IMG/VR virus record: IMGVR_UViG_3300020411_002411
Span: 1-32,144 of that record
Strand: one strand, 5' to 3'
DNA length: 32,144 bases
Source: a virus
Numbering within the stretch: the stretch's first letter is position 1; the number at the start of each line of letters is the position of its first letter. A model generated the notes under the pieces. That model was not told the DNA's origin, did not search any database, and was given only the letters and a program-made list of their open reading frames with translations. This document shows positions 7,210 through 14,770 of this stretch, piece by piece. The position numbers were made by a program, and so were the translations under genes.

Positions 7210-7231
7210 GTCGCTAATCCATTCATACTTA
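7205..7231. repeat. 27-bp direct repeat, copy 2
   Basis: Identical to 6826-6852. Here it encodes the last residues of the tubulin-like protein (SMNGLAT plus stop) and the ATG of the 119-aa gene. Since it is coding in this place, this is probably the parental copy. Confidence 0.95.
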
Positions 7232-8339
7232 GTATCGCAATCAGACCGGGCACATTCTTTCTGACATAAACGCCAGAGAAAAGTGTCTCGCATCGACCGC
7301 CGACATAAGCGATTGCCGACTCAATGTTTTTGCTAACACGAGGGTCAGCTACCATTTCTTCTGAGACTACTAAAACTAATGAACCGGCTGCAGCTTTGCC
7401 CTTGGGTGGAGGACATGCAGAACGATTCATGCAGTTGTGAAGGATCACCGATCCAAGCTTTCCAGTATTTGGATCTTTTATCATGGTTGAGCCAAGAAAG
7501 GCTCTCCCGTCATTACCCAAGCAGGTTTCCAGATCTTTACTATCAAAAGATTGGATCGGTGAGTCCTCTGTGGAGAGTTTTAACACCTGGGCAAAAGATT
7601 TTGCAAATTGTGTATTGGCGACAGGATACATGCCTAACATGCCGATTCTGCCGCGAAGTAAGCGGGTGGCTCTTTCATTATCTAAAATAATATGCGGATG
7701 CTGTGTAACATCGTTTGCTAGCGTCAACGCATTGCGAGCGATTGTGGGGTTAAGATTTTCTTGTGCTGTCGGCCAAGAAACTACATAGACAATTTTGCCC
7801 GAGGATTGGACAGAGCGCATATAACGCTCAAACACAGGATGAAGAGCAGTAACGGAACTGCCTGTACCGCCACCTCCCCCAGCAAAAACAAATAACCAAT
7901 CGACTTTTCCAAGTTTGATGCGGAGAGCATCTTCAACAATTGCTCCATTTTGACTTAAAACCTCTTTTCCGTAATCTACGTTTTTGCCAATTCCATCAGA
8001 ATCGGGAATAAGGACAACGTGGTCCTCTTCGACATTTTTTGGAATGTCTTTGCCTGTTGTGTTAACAAGCAACGTTTTGTTAAAACCAAGCTCAATAAAA
8101 GCATTGGCCATTTTATTGCCTCCACCGCCGACGCCAACAAAACCAACGTTAATCGAAGACGGAGCAGTGTTCTCGGGTAAAAGATCTTCGTCAGAATATT
8201 CCATCTGAAGCCCAAAGTCTTCAACCATCCCAAAATCGGCAGCTTCTACCTCTTCGTGATAGTGGTCTTTTTCTTGTGTGAAAGAAGGTGGCGGCTCTGC
8301 GGGTGGCAGAAAATCAAACTCATTATCTTTTCCGGACAT
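7206..8339 (-). CDS. Tubulin/FtsZ-superfamily GTPase
   Basis: The 377-residue protein has a unique acidic, Pro-containing N-terminal extension of about 62 residues (NEFDFLPPAEPPPSF onward), then a tubulin/FtsZ GTPase core. The first nucleotide loop is VGFVGVGGGGNKMANAF (about 65-81), and VNTTGKDI (92-99) matches the ANTDxQAL region of FtsZ. The signature loop is AGGGGGTGSS (153-162). YVVSWPTAQEN and IILDNERATRL follow. The catalytic T7 loop is SFDSKDLETCL (264-274), which keeps both acidic residues, followed by GRAFLGSTM. An active, polymerising GTPase is therefore likely. Phage tubulins (PhuZ, TubZ) position the replicating genome or segregate plasmid prophages. There is no long charged C-terminal tail of the PhuZ type. 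AGGA precedes the ATG. It sits just downstream of a ParB-like gene. Confidence 0.9.
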   Translation of the reverse strand: MSGKDNEFDFLPPAEPPPSFTQEKDHYHEEVEAADFGMVEDFGLQMEYSDEDLLPENTAPSSINVGFVGVGGGGNKMANAFIELGFNKTLLVNTTGKDIPKNVEEDHVVLIPDSDGIGKNVDYGKEVLSQNGAIVEDALRIKLGKVDWLFVFAGGGGGTGSSVTALHPVFERYMRSVQSSGKIVYVVSWPTAQENLNPTIARNALTLANDVTQHPHIILDNERATRLLRGRIGMLGMYPVANTQFAKSFAQVLKLSTEDSPIQSFDSKDLETCLGNDGRAFLGSTMIKDPNTGKLGSVILHNCMNRSACPPPKGKAAAGSLVLVVSEEMVADPRVSKNIESAIAYVGGRCETLFSGVYVRKNVPGLIAILSMNGLAT

Positions 8340-8350
8340 ATATTATTCCT

Positions 8351-9310
8351 TTATTCTGCTGCTTTTCTATCTGTTGCGAATGGCGATCTAAAATCTATTT
8401 TACCCTTTTCAAGAGGCTTAAGTGCTGCAGGCGTATCTCCACCAGCAGTTACTTTGGAGCCGGCCGGTGCATCAGTCTGTGGCATTGGTTCTCTACTAGT
8501 TGCACCGCTTACGGGCCTGTTGTTCTGCCTCATTTGTGCAACGTTACGAGTGTAAATATAAGAAAGTGCTCTTTCTACCGCCTGCTCTTTTCCGGCTTCG
8601 CCAACACCTCGTTGATCACGCTTTTGTTGTCGACCGGTTTCAACATCTTCATTCATGCCGTCTTTTAAAAGTCCAAGCTGAATATATTGTTGTGCAAGTT
8701 CGGGTGTGACAATTTCCATAATCTTCTGATTCAAAGTTTTTTCATCAATGGTAAACAAGTTAATTCCGCCTCCCTCGTTAGAGGGAACCGAACCAGCATA
8801 TGCCTTGATTGACGCTTGAAGGAGCTTTAGGGCATTAGTTGGGCTAACTGGCAACTTAATGTTAAATGCGTACATTTGCGCATTTGGATTAACACAGAAC
8901 AAAGAAGACCATCGATGGTGTCCGTCCAAGACGTACTTACCGTTCAAAACGACAATTGCATCATTTCCAGCAGGCCCAACTTTAAATGGTCCATCTGATT
9001 TATAATATTCCATAAAAACTTTTGGCCTCGTTAGAGCAAAGGGAATTGATTTTTTAAACACAACTTCAGCCTGTGTTGGTCTTAAATCGGAACACCTTAC
9101 AGTCGTAGGCTCAATAGATACCATATCATCTTTTTGATTGCCGTCTTTTGAACCGGCTAAAATTGTTTGTATTAGTTCTTTTTTATTAGACTGCATGGCG
9201 GCTACAAACTGCGGTAGCGACATCTGCAAAAGATCAGATGATGATACACCTCCTGCGGCTTCTTCTTGCTCGTTTAAAAATTTGTTCCATCTTTCCATTA
9301 ATAGTTTCAT
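8351..9310 (-). CDS. ParB/sulfiredoxin-fold protein with N-terminal tag
   Basis: This 319-residue protein begins MKLLMERWNKFLNEQEEAAG, a type-2 tag. The core (about 80-170) has the ParB/sulfiredoxin-like arrangement: TVRCSDLRPTQAEV, FMEYYKSDGPF, then NGKYVLDGHHRWSSLFCVNP. The latter matches the family's D-G-x-H-R motif, which in relatives binds or hydrolyses nucleotide or acts in ParB-like nucleases. The C-terminal third is low-complexity (GVGEAGKEQAVERAL, then Pro/Gly/Thr-rich) and ends KIDFRSPFATDRKAAE. Its ATG overlaps the stop of the Mre11-Rad50 gene as TAATG, and the tubulin-like gene follows 11 bp later. It could be a DNA-binding partner of the tubulin homologue, a nuclease or a packaged effector; the sequence does not choose. 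Confidence 0.8.
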   Translation of the reverse strand: MKLLMERWNKFLNEQEEAAGGVSSSDLLQMSLPQFVAAMQSNKKELIQTILAGSKDGNQKDDMVSIEPTTVRCSDLRPTQAEVVFKKSIPFALTRPKVFMEYYKSDGPFKVGPAGNDAIVVLNGKYVLDGHHRWSSLFCVNPNAQMYAFNIKLPVSPTNALKLLQASIKAYAGSVPSNEGGGINLFTIDEKTLNQKIMEIVTPELAQQYIQLGLLKDGMNEDVETGRQQKRDQRGVGEAGKEQAVERALSYIYTRNVAQMRQNNRPVSGATSREPMPQTDAPAGSKVTAGGDTPAALKPLEKGKIDFRSPFATDRKAAE

Positions 9311-12300
9311 TATTGATTAACCCTTGCGTATCCGCGTTTTTTATCTATAACGATTTGCATGTCAACACAGTCCTTGAGCGAATCAAGATGAGAGATTAAC
9401 AAAACGTTCTTAAAATACACTTTAATTAGTTCCAAGATCCGAATAAAACCCTCCATATTTTCTTCGTCCAAGGCAGTGCCAGGCTCATCAAGAATAAAAA
9501 TGTCTGATTTTGGCAGTGATGAGACACTTAAAAGTGAAAGCCGAATTGCCATTGCAGCCATTGTTTTCTCTGCTCCTGACGCCATTTCAATTGGTCGCTC
9601 ATCGTACTGTGGATGTTTGATAAAGATATCAAACTTATTTCCAGAGCTTTCAAAGAAGACTTCGAAGTCAACAATATTGGCCAACACCTTTGCAATTTCT
9701 TGATTGATTACTGGAATCTTCTTTTTGATAACATCATAAGCAATGCCATTTGGATGCATACATTGCATAAACAAGTCGTAAGCTGCAAACGAACTGCGAA
9801 GGTTGTGGTGCTCTCGCTTGTTTTCTTGTAGTGTTTCTAGTCGCTGTTCGCAACTGCCAACTAGCTTGACCAACTCCAAAGTTTGTTCTTCGCAATTACT
9901 AATTTTTGTCTTCTTTTTTTGTGCTGCATTTTGTAGTTCTTTTTTCTCCGTTAAGAGCTTCTCAAGATTCTCGATTGCTTCTTTGTTTTCTTCATACTCT
10001 TCAATCTTTTCAGATATATCTCGCAACGCAAGTTCAATCTTAGACTTAACAGTCTTATTGCGTTCTCTTTCTAGTTCCAATTGAGTAGTTTCGCTTTCAA
10101 CTTTAGCAATGAGTTCAGTTGTGCGACTGTGCTCCATAAGCTGTGTAAGCACATCTGCAGGATTAAGCTCCGACAAGTCTGTTGCAATATTTTGCAACTC
10201 ATAAGCAGCTAGCTCTTTGCTTGCAACTGCTATATGTGCTTCTTTAACAAACTTGTTTTCGCAGCAGTAGTGGCAATCTGGATCATACTCATGCTCTTCT
10301 AATAGCTTTTCCTTCTTATTGATATCTGACAACTCTTCTTTAAGTGCCTTTTCTTTCTCATAAAGCTTGTCTATTTGTTTCTGCAGTTTCATAAGTTTTC
10401 CTATGTCAACTCCTTCTACTTTTTTCCTAGAACTTTTAACGACACTTTTCTTTCTGTTAAGCTCTTCAGACTGTTCCTTTATCGATTCCATAAGAGATTG
10501 AACTTTGTTGTTTTTAGACTTCTTTTCTTCGCGTAACTGTGCGATATCAATAAGCTCGTTCGGAATAGCATCAATCTGAGATTCTAATGCTGCAAGGTTG
10601 ACCTCTATCGTATCCAATTCACCCTTTAAAGTATTACAGAATGTTTTGTTATTCGATACGTCAATTCGACATTGAGCTAGTGTATCGTTTGTCTGTTCGA
10701 TTTCTTCATCGTAATTTTTGTTCTCGTGTTTCTTCAGCAAGACTTTTGCTTCGACAGAATCATCTTTGGCCATCTTAAACTTTCTTTCGAAAACTTCCAA
10801 GTCGAGAAACTTAGCGATGATTTCTTTGCGACGGGTCGAGCCTTCATCAATAAATGCAAGTGCGCCGTGCTGAGAAGCCAGGGAAGACACAGAAAAATCA
10901 TCCATAGACCCAAAGTGCTTTCTAATATTTGCATCTGTCTGATTGCGTGTCGTGCCATTAAGAGAAGTTACTTCGTCTGTGACTTGATCATACACTTCGA
11001 AGTTTAGATCTGTCTTAGCTTCTAGTGTTTCTTCGCCTTTCAGCCTCTTTACATACTTCTCGGATTTTCTCTCAATTGTATAAGTCTTGTTGTTTGACTC
11101 AATGGTAAGCTTTCCGCGACAGTCTTCTTTGTTTTGATTTATAACGTTTAGATTCTTTCGTTCGTTTTTAGATGTAGTGTTGAAAAGCGTATAAAGGACC
11201 GCATCAATAATAGAACTCTTTCCAGAAAAGTTCTTTCCGAAGATTCCAATGATTCCGCTTAACCGATCAAAATCAACAGTATTGCCTTCGCCATAATTAA
11301 ACAGATTGTCAAATTCAAAGGATTTAAGCTTCCAATTAATATTGCGCGCTATCTCCTCTTTCTCTTCAATAATTTTATTATAAGTACGATTTAACTCGTA
11401 AACTTTTTCCATCGTGTCAGCAGGCACCTGATAGTCCTTAAGGTACTCATCCATGAGTTCCTCTTGTATCTTTGGGTCTCGCAGGTTTTCTGTCTTCAAT
11501 CCGTCAGTAATGTTCTCGACATTTCCACGTTCACCGCTGGCGCGATTCAAGAACGAAATGCTTTCTGGTTGAAAACGATGCTTGGCAATGTCCATTGCTC
11601 TGCGCATTACATCGAGAGGCAGATTGTTATTGCTGACTAGTCGAAGCCTTGCGCCTGTTGGCACTTGAAGGTTTCGTGGCATTCGTCCTTTCATTGTCAA
11701 AGGAATAGTAAAGAACGGTTTAGGATTCTTAAATACAATCGGTTCAATATCCCATTCATCTTTTGACTTAATATCCCATATAAGAATACCTTTGTCGTTA
11801 GTCTCGCCATGATTCTGCTGTACAGTAGAGCCAGCATACCACACACGGCCAGCTTCATCAAGAAACTGGCGACGGTGAATATCGCCAAGCATTGCGAAAT
11901 CATGGTCGTCAAAAATTGTAATTGTATCTTCTCCGTTGACCATGGTCCAGCCAACATCAGTTTTACAGTTGCTAATAGAGCCGTGATAAAGTGCAATGTT
12001 GATCTTGTTTGGATCTGTAGGCTTTGTCCAGTTTTCTCGATCAAACACTGAAAGTACATTTAGACAGAACTTGTCGTCTAGACATGTCTCGCCAGAGTCC
12101 TTTAGCAGATGAAGATGCTGCAAGTCTAGCGCATCTACAATTGGTGTAAGTGCGTCTTGCCTGCTGCTATTCTTTAGATTGCCGTCGTGATTACCTAAAA
12201 TGATATACGTAGGCGCAATCGTCGCTAAGTTTCGGAAGAAGTCCGAACACATGTCAACAAACTCGGGTGAGATTTGTGTTTTCGTGTGTGCGATATCACC

Positions 12301-12426
12301 GCAGTGAACGATATAATCGACTTCTTTTTCTCGTAATGTTTCGTATAGTTGTTCAAAAACAACTTTGTATTCGTAATGATACTTCAAATTTTTGATATGA
12401 GTATCGCTTATATGGGCAAACTTCAA
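9310..12426 (-). CDS. Fused Mre11-Rad50 (SbcD-SbcC; T4 gp47-gp46) nuclease/ATPase
   Basis: One uninterrupted 1038-residue frame joins two proteins that are normally separate. Residues 1 to about 340 are a calcineurin-like phosphoesterase with ISDTH (6-10), CGDI (42-45), GNHDG (78-82), YHGS (147-150) and GDIH (181-184), the metal-binding set of Mre11/SbcD. A linker leads to the Rad50/SbcC ATPase. It has Walker A FGKNFSGKSS (396-405), a long coiled coil, a zinc-hook apex C718-H-Y-C721, a second coil, the ABC signature SGAEKTMAAMA (about 947) and Walker B DIFILDEP (D980, E981). The complex resects DNA ends for recombination-dependent replication and repair. The start is TTG, supported by GGAGGG at 12430-12435 and by the family's usual N-terminus. 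A consensus promoter lies just upstream. Confidence 0.96.
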   Translation of the reverse strand: MKFAHISDTHIKNLKYHYEYKVVFEQLYETLREKEVDYIVHCGDIAHTKTQISPEFVDMCSDFFRNLATIAPTYIILGNHDGNLKNSSRQDALTPIVDALDLQHLHLLKDSGETCLDDKFCLNVLSVFDRENWTKPTDPNKINIALYHGSISNCKTDVGWTMVNGEDTITIFDDHDFAMLGDIHRRQFLDEAGRVWYAGSTVQQNHGETNDKGILIWDIKSKDEWDIEPIVFKNPKPFFTIPLTMKGRMPRNLQVPTGARLRLVSNNNLPLDVMRRAMDIAKHRFQPESISFLNRASGERGNVENITDGLKTENLRDPKIQEELMDEYLKDYQVPADTMEKVYELNRTYNKIIEEKEEIARNINWKLKSFEFDNLFNYGEGNTVDFDRLSGIIGIFGKNFSGKSSIIDAVLYTLFNTTSKNERKNLNVINQNKEDCRGKLTIESNNKTYTIERKSEKYVKRLKGEETLEAKTDLNFEVYDQVTDEVTSLNGTTRNQTDANIRKHFGSMDDFSVSSLASQHGALAFIDEGSTRRKEIIAKFLDLEVFERKFKMAKDDSVEAKVLLKKHENKNYDEEIEQTNDTLAQCRIDVSNNKTFCNTLKGELDTIEVNLAALESQIDAIPNELIDIAQLREEKKSKNNKVQSLMESIKEQSEELNRKKSVVKSSRKKVEGVDIGKLMKLQKQIDKLYEKEKALKEELSDINKKEKLLEEHEYDPDCHYCCENKFVKEAHIAVASKELAAYELQNIATDLSELNPADVLTQLMEHSRTTELIAKVESETTQLELERERNKTVKSKIELALRDISEKIEEYEENKEAIENLEKLLTEKKELQNAAQKKKTKISNCEEQTLELVKLVGSCEQRLETLQENKREHHNLRSSFAAYDLFMQCMHPNGIAYDVIKKKIPVINQEIAKVLANIVDFEVFFESSGNKFDIFIKHPQYDERPIEMASGAEKTMAAMAIRLSLLSVSSLPKSDIFILDEPGTALDEENMEGFIRILELIKVYFKNVLLISHLDSLKDCVDMQIVIDKKRGYARVNQ

Positions 12427-12429
12427 ATT

Positions 12430-12435
12430 CCCTCC
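12430..12435 (-). promoter_or_regulatory. Strong Shine-Dalgarno deciding a TTG start
   Basis: GGAGGG on the minus strand, three bases before TTG at 12424-12426. No in-frame ATG competes near the conserved KFAHISDTH start. Confidence 0.85.
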
Positions 12436-12458
12436 AGGCGCAAGTATGCTACTACTAT

Positions 12459-12487
12459 ATCATAACCCATCGCAAGGGCACTGTCAA
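12459..12487 (-). promoter_or_regulatory. Consensus sigma70-type promoter
   Basis: On the minus strand, TTGACA (12482-12487) is followed by exactly 17 bp and TATGAT (12459-12464). The -35 is perfect and the -10 differs from TATAAT at one base. It lies in a 69-bp intergenic gap, and transcription would start near 12452, giving a leader of about 25 bases with the GGAGGG site. This implies host RNA polymerase transcribes the recombination/ParB/tubulin genes early, separately from the upstream structural genes. Confidence 0.88.
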
Positions 12488-12495
12488 GGGTTTTT

Positions 12496-13347
12496 TTACT
12501 CTAGACCGTAGCCCTTCTTGATGTTCTCGCCAGCGGCCGGCAATAACGATGCAGCCATATCAGCAAGTCTTTTCATGTCTTCGGGATCACCAGTATCTAA
12601 GCCCATAATCAAGTCAATAATTTCTTTGCGAACTGATTCAGGATGTTCTGCGATGCCTGCGCTAGCTAAAGTTTGAATTGCATCTTGTGATGGGCGTCTT
12701 CTTGCTGTTCTATAATCAGCCTCCATCATAGGAGCGTCAGCATCGGTAGCATTATGTTCTTCTAATGTTCTCAAGAACAACGCTAACAATTCTAATTGCG
12801 TACTTCCAATTCTACGAAAGTCTCCTGCGGCTGCAGCTTCGGCTGCTTCTGCTAGTTTTCTTGCAATTCGTCTTTTAATCTGTCCAACTTCTAATCCGCC
12901 ATATCCAGGCACCAATACTTCAGCGTCATCAGGCGTTGCTGAATCTTCTTGTGCGCCGGCATAAAGAGGACCTTCGTCGCCATATTCAACTTCCATCAAC
13001 TGTCGGATTTCTTCTTGGATAATGTAAACCAATTGCTCTCGGAATCCAATCTGCTGGCCAGCTGATGCAGCTTCTTCTTCCTCGCCGCGATCAAAGCCGA
13101 TCATTTGACGGCTAGTAACTTCTTCTTCCTCTTCTGGTGCGTCGTGCATTTGTAATTCTACGCCTGGAAGCTGGCGAAATACCTTTTCAAATACATCTGA
13201 TACGTCTTCAGGTGGCATGCCATCTACTAGACCAGCAATTCCTCCGACAAGATTCTCTAATGGAAGCCCACTAATTTCTTCTTCTAGAAGTTCTTTGAGT
13301 TGTTCTTCTTCTATAATTCTTCTAAGTTGTGATTTTGTAATTTTCAT
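12496..13347 (-). CDS. Tagged protein (MKITKSQL tag), very acidic, unknown function
   Basis: The protein has 283 residues when started at the ATG at 13345-13347, four bases after the upstream TAG. The longer reading from 13368 adds MAPGTSK, whose codons overlap the previous gene. It begins MKITKSQLRRIIEEEQLKEL, the clearest type-1 tag in the window, continuing as LLEEEIS. A helical segment with VFRQLPGVELQMHDAPEEEE resembles the LPGVELQ-x-H phrase of the 219-aa tagged protein. A Glu-rich linker, a second helical part (REQLVYIIQEEIRQLMEVEY) and an Ala-rich helical domain (KRRIARKLAEAAEAAAAGDF) follow. It ends AAGENIKKGYGLE. There is no enzyme motif. A packaged internal or core-like protein is a reasonable hypothesis. 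Confidence 0.82.
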   Translation of the reverse strand: MKITKSQLRRIIEEEQLKELLEEEISGLPLENLVGGIAGLVDGMPPEDVSDVFEKVFRQLPGVELQMHDAPEEEEEVTSRQMIGFDRGEEEEAASAGQQIGFREQLVYIIQEEIRQLMEVEYGDEGPLYAGAQEDSATPDDAEVLVPGYGGLEVGQIKRRIARKLAEAAEAAAAGDFRRIGSTQLELLALFLRTLEEHNATDADAPMMEADYRTARRRPSQDAIQTLASAGIAEHPESVRKEIIDLIMGLDTGDPEDMKRLADMAASLLPAAGENIKKGYGLE

Positions 13348-13351
13348 TTTG

Positions 13352-13822
13352 CTAGTTCCAGGCGCCATAGGCTCTTAAAACATTACGAGAAAAGCTTTCC
13401 TTTTTGACACCTTTGTTCATCAGAGCCCTTACGGCATTTTTTAAATCAGCTACAATTTGAATGCCCAACATGTCTACAATTCGATTAGTTTGAGAATCTT
13501 CTTTTGGACCCTTCCAATCAGCAGCTAACATTAATGCCAAAATTTGATCAGGTGGCAAGCCATGAAGATATTGAGCCGACGCCATCATAATCCCACCGGT
13601 GTAGCCAGCGCTGGAGTCGCCAGCTGAAACACGTTCAGCCGCATCGCGCATATTTTGATAAGCTGCCTCGTCGGTCGCAGTCATTCCGCCTGGGGTCAAC
13701 CCTCTGCCCACAAAAGCAGCTGCATCTCTAACCGCCCTAAAAGGACCTTCATCTAATCTCTCCATCTTCTCGTCCATAAAATAACGAGGGTCAACAAACT
13801 TTGTATTTTTTCTGCGGGCCAT
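13352..13822 (-). CDS. 156-aa protein with a third N-terminal tag type
   Basis: The protein starts MARRKNTKFVDPRYFMDEKM and continues ERLDEGPFRAVRDA. A basic head is followed by FVDPRYFMDE, which I treat as a third kind of portable N-terminal element. The rest is Ala/Gly/Met-rich and helical (GYTGGIMMASAQYLHGLPPD, then NRIVDMLGIQIVADLKNAVR) and ends LRAYGAWN. There is no catalytic motif, membrane helix or Cys cluster. It lies between the primase and the MKITKSQL gene, nine bases after the primase stop, with an AGGAGA ribosome binding site before its ATG. The function is unknown. Confidence 0.8.
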   Translation of the reverse strand: MARRKNTKFVDPRYFMDEKMERLDEGPFRAVRDAAAFVGRGLTPGGMTATDEAAYQNMRDAAERVSAGDSSAGYTGGIMMASAQYLHGLPPDQILALMLAADWKGPKEDSQTNRIVDMLGIQIVADLKNAVRALMNKGVKKESFSRNVLRAYGAWN

Positions 13823-13831
13823 TATGTTCTC

Positions 13832-14770
13832 CTATATAGCTGTGAGCAAATTCATCAATAAATAGTCTTCTCTATCGATAAATACTGCATTGTTTTTTCT
13901 TTCAAGAAAAACGTCTTTTGACATTGATCCCACATCTTCGTATCCGCTTACGTCAATTTTATACATCTCGATATCATATTTAAGAAGCGTTTGAATAATT
14001 TTGTTTTCTTTTTCTCGCGCGTCTGGGTCGAGGGCGATGAATACTGGGGTGTCATTTCTAACGATTTCTCGTATAAGTTTGGAGTCTTTCCTGAGTGTAG
14101 AGCCCAAAATAGGTACGCTGTTTCCTGCGACAAGTGCATCAAATACTCCTTCAACAATTGTCAAATCTTTATTCCAGTCGATATATAGTTCATTAAAAAC
14201 AATGTTCTTAGATACTCGTGGATTTTTATACTTATAAGAATCCCCGCTGTATGAGCGGGCGATAAAATAACTGACATCGCCATCATCATCAAATGATGGA
14301 ACTACAATACGATTTCTATATTCTCCGCTAAAACAAAACCCAATTTTCCATTTGAGTATGTCAGCTTTTGTGACTCCTCGTTGCTGGAGATATTTCATCG
14401 CATACGTGCCGGTTGCCGGCAATTGATCAGAACATAAACTTATGTATTCTGGTGGTAGGTCGACCTTTTGCGGAACTGGTCTCTCACTGCTGCTATCAAA
14501 CAAATCAGCAAAATTTTCAAGATCGGGGCGGCCTGTAATTTTGTCCCATGCCTGAAGTTGTACATACGTACCAAAGCGCCTAATAAGGCGCCTAATATTA
14601 CGACCCCGATAATCACAAATCCAACACTTAAAAGCGTTTTTATCCAGATTAACAGAGAGCTTATGTTTGTGATGATTGCATGACGGACATTTGAAAAGTA
14701 ACTCGCTACCTTTGTCATAATAATATCCTAATGCATCATTCAGTATTTTCGCTTTCTTGTTCTTGTTCAA
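13832..14770 (-). CDS. DnaG-type DNA primase (zinc finger plus TOPRIM)
   Basis: The 312-residue protein has an N-terminal CHC2-like zinc finger (LFKCPSCNHHKHKLSVNL then FKCWICDYRG; C28, C31, C49, C52). A primase core follows, and then a TOPRIM domain with LTIVEGVFDAL (E207) and FIALDPDARE (D248, D250), which bind the catalytic metals. It would lay RNA primers for lagging-strand synthesis. The length is near T4 gp61 (342 aa), and the C-terminal helicase-interaction domain of bacterial DnaG is absent. The start is a TTG at 14768-14770 with AGGA upstream, nested 35 bp inside the RuvC-like gene; no in-frame ATG precedes the zinc finger. No replicative helicase is in the window. Confidence 0.92.
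   Translation of the reverse strand: MNKNKKAKILNDALGYYYDKGSELLFKCPSCNHHKHKLSVNLDKNAFKCWICDYRGRNIRRLIRRFGTYVQLQAWDKITGRPDLENFADLFDSSSERPVPQKVDLPPEYISLCSDQLPATGTYAMKYLQQRGVTKADILKWKIGFCFSGEYRNRIVVPSFDDDGDVSYFIARSYSGDSYKYKNPRVSKNIVFNELYIDWNKDLTIVEGVFDALVAGNSVPILGSTLRKDSKLIREIVRNDTPVFIALDPDAREKENKIIQTLLKYDIEMYKIDVSGYEDVGSMSKDVFLERKNNAVFIDREDYLLMNLLTAI

Noticed and set aside
7209-7293. Upstream extension of the 119-aa gene to 7293
   Set aside because: It is antisense-free but out of frame within the tubulin gene; the ATGA overlap and the tag at the N-terminus favour 7209.
9340-9370. TTGACA on the minus strand near 9361
   Set aside because: The nearest -10-like TATAGA is only 10 bp away, and the sequence is coding for the Mre11-Rad50 C-terminus.
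12464-12492. AACCC...GGGTT followed by T-run on the plus strand as a terminator
   Set aside because: The stem is only five pairs with a 19-base loop, and no plus-strand gene leads into it. The bases are better explained by the promoter on the other strand.
14440-14718. 92-codon minus-strand frame with a hydrophobic stretch
   Set aside because: It lies wholly inside the primase gene in another frame, over the zinc-finger and core region; shadow of the real gene.
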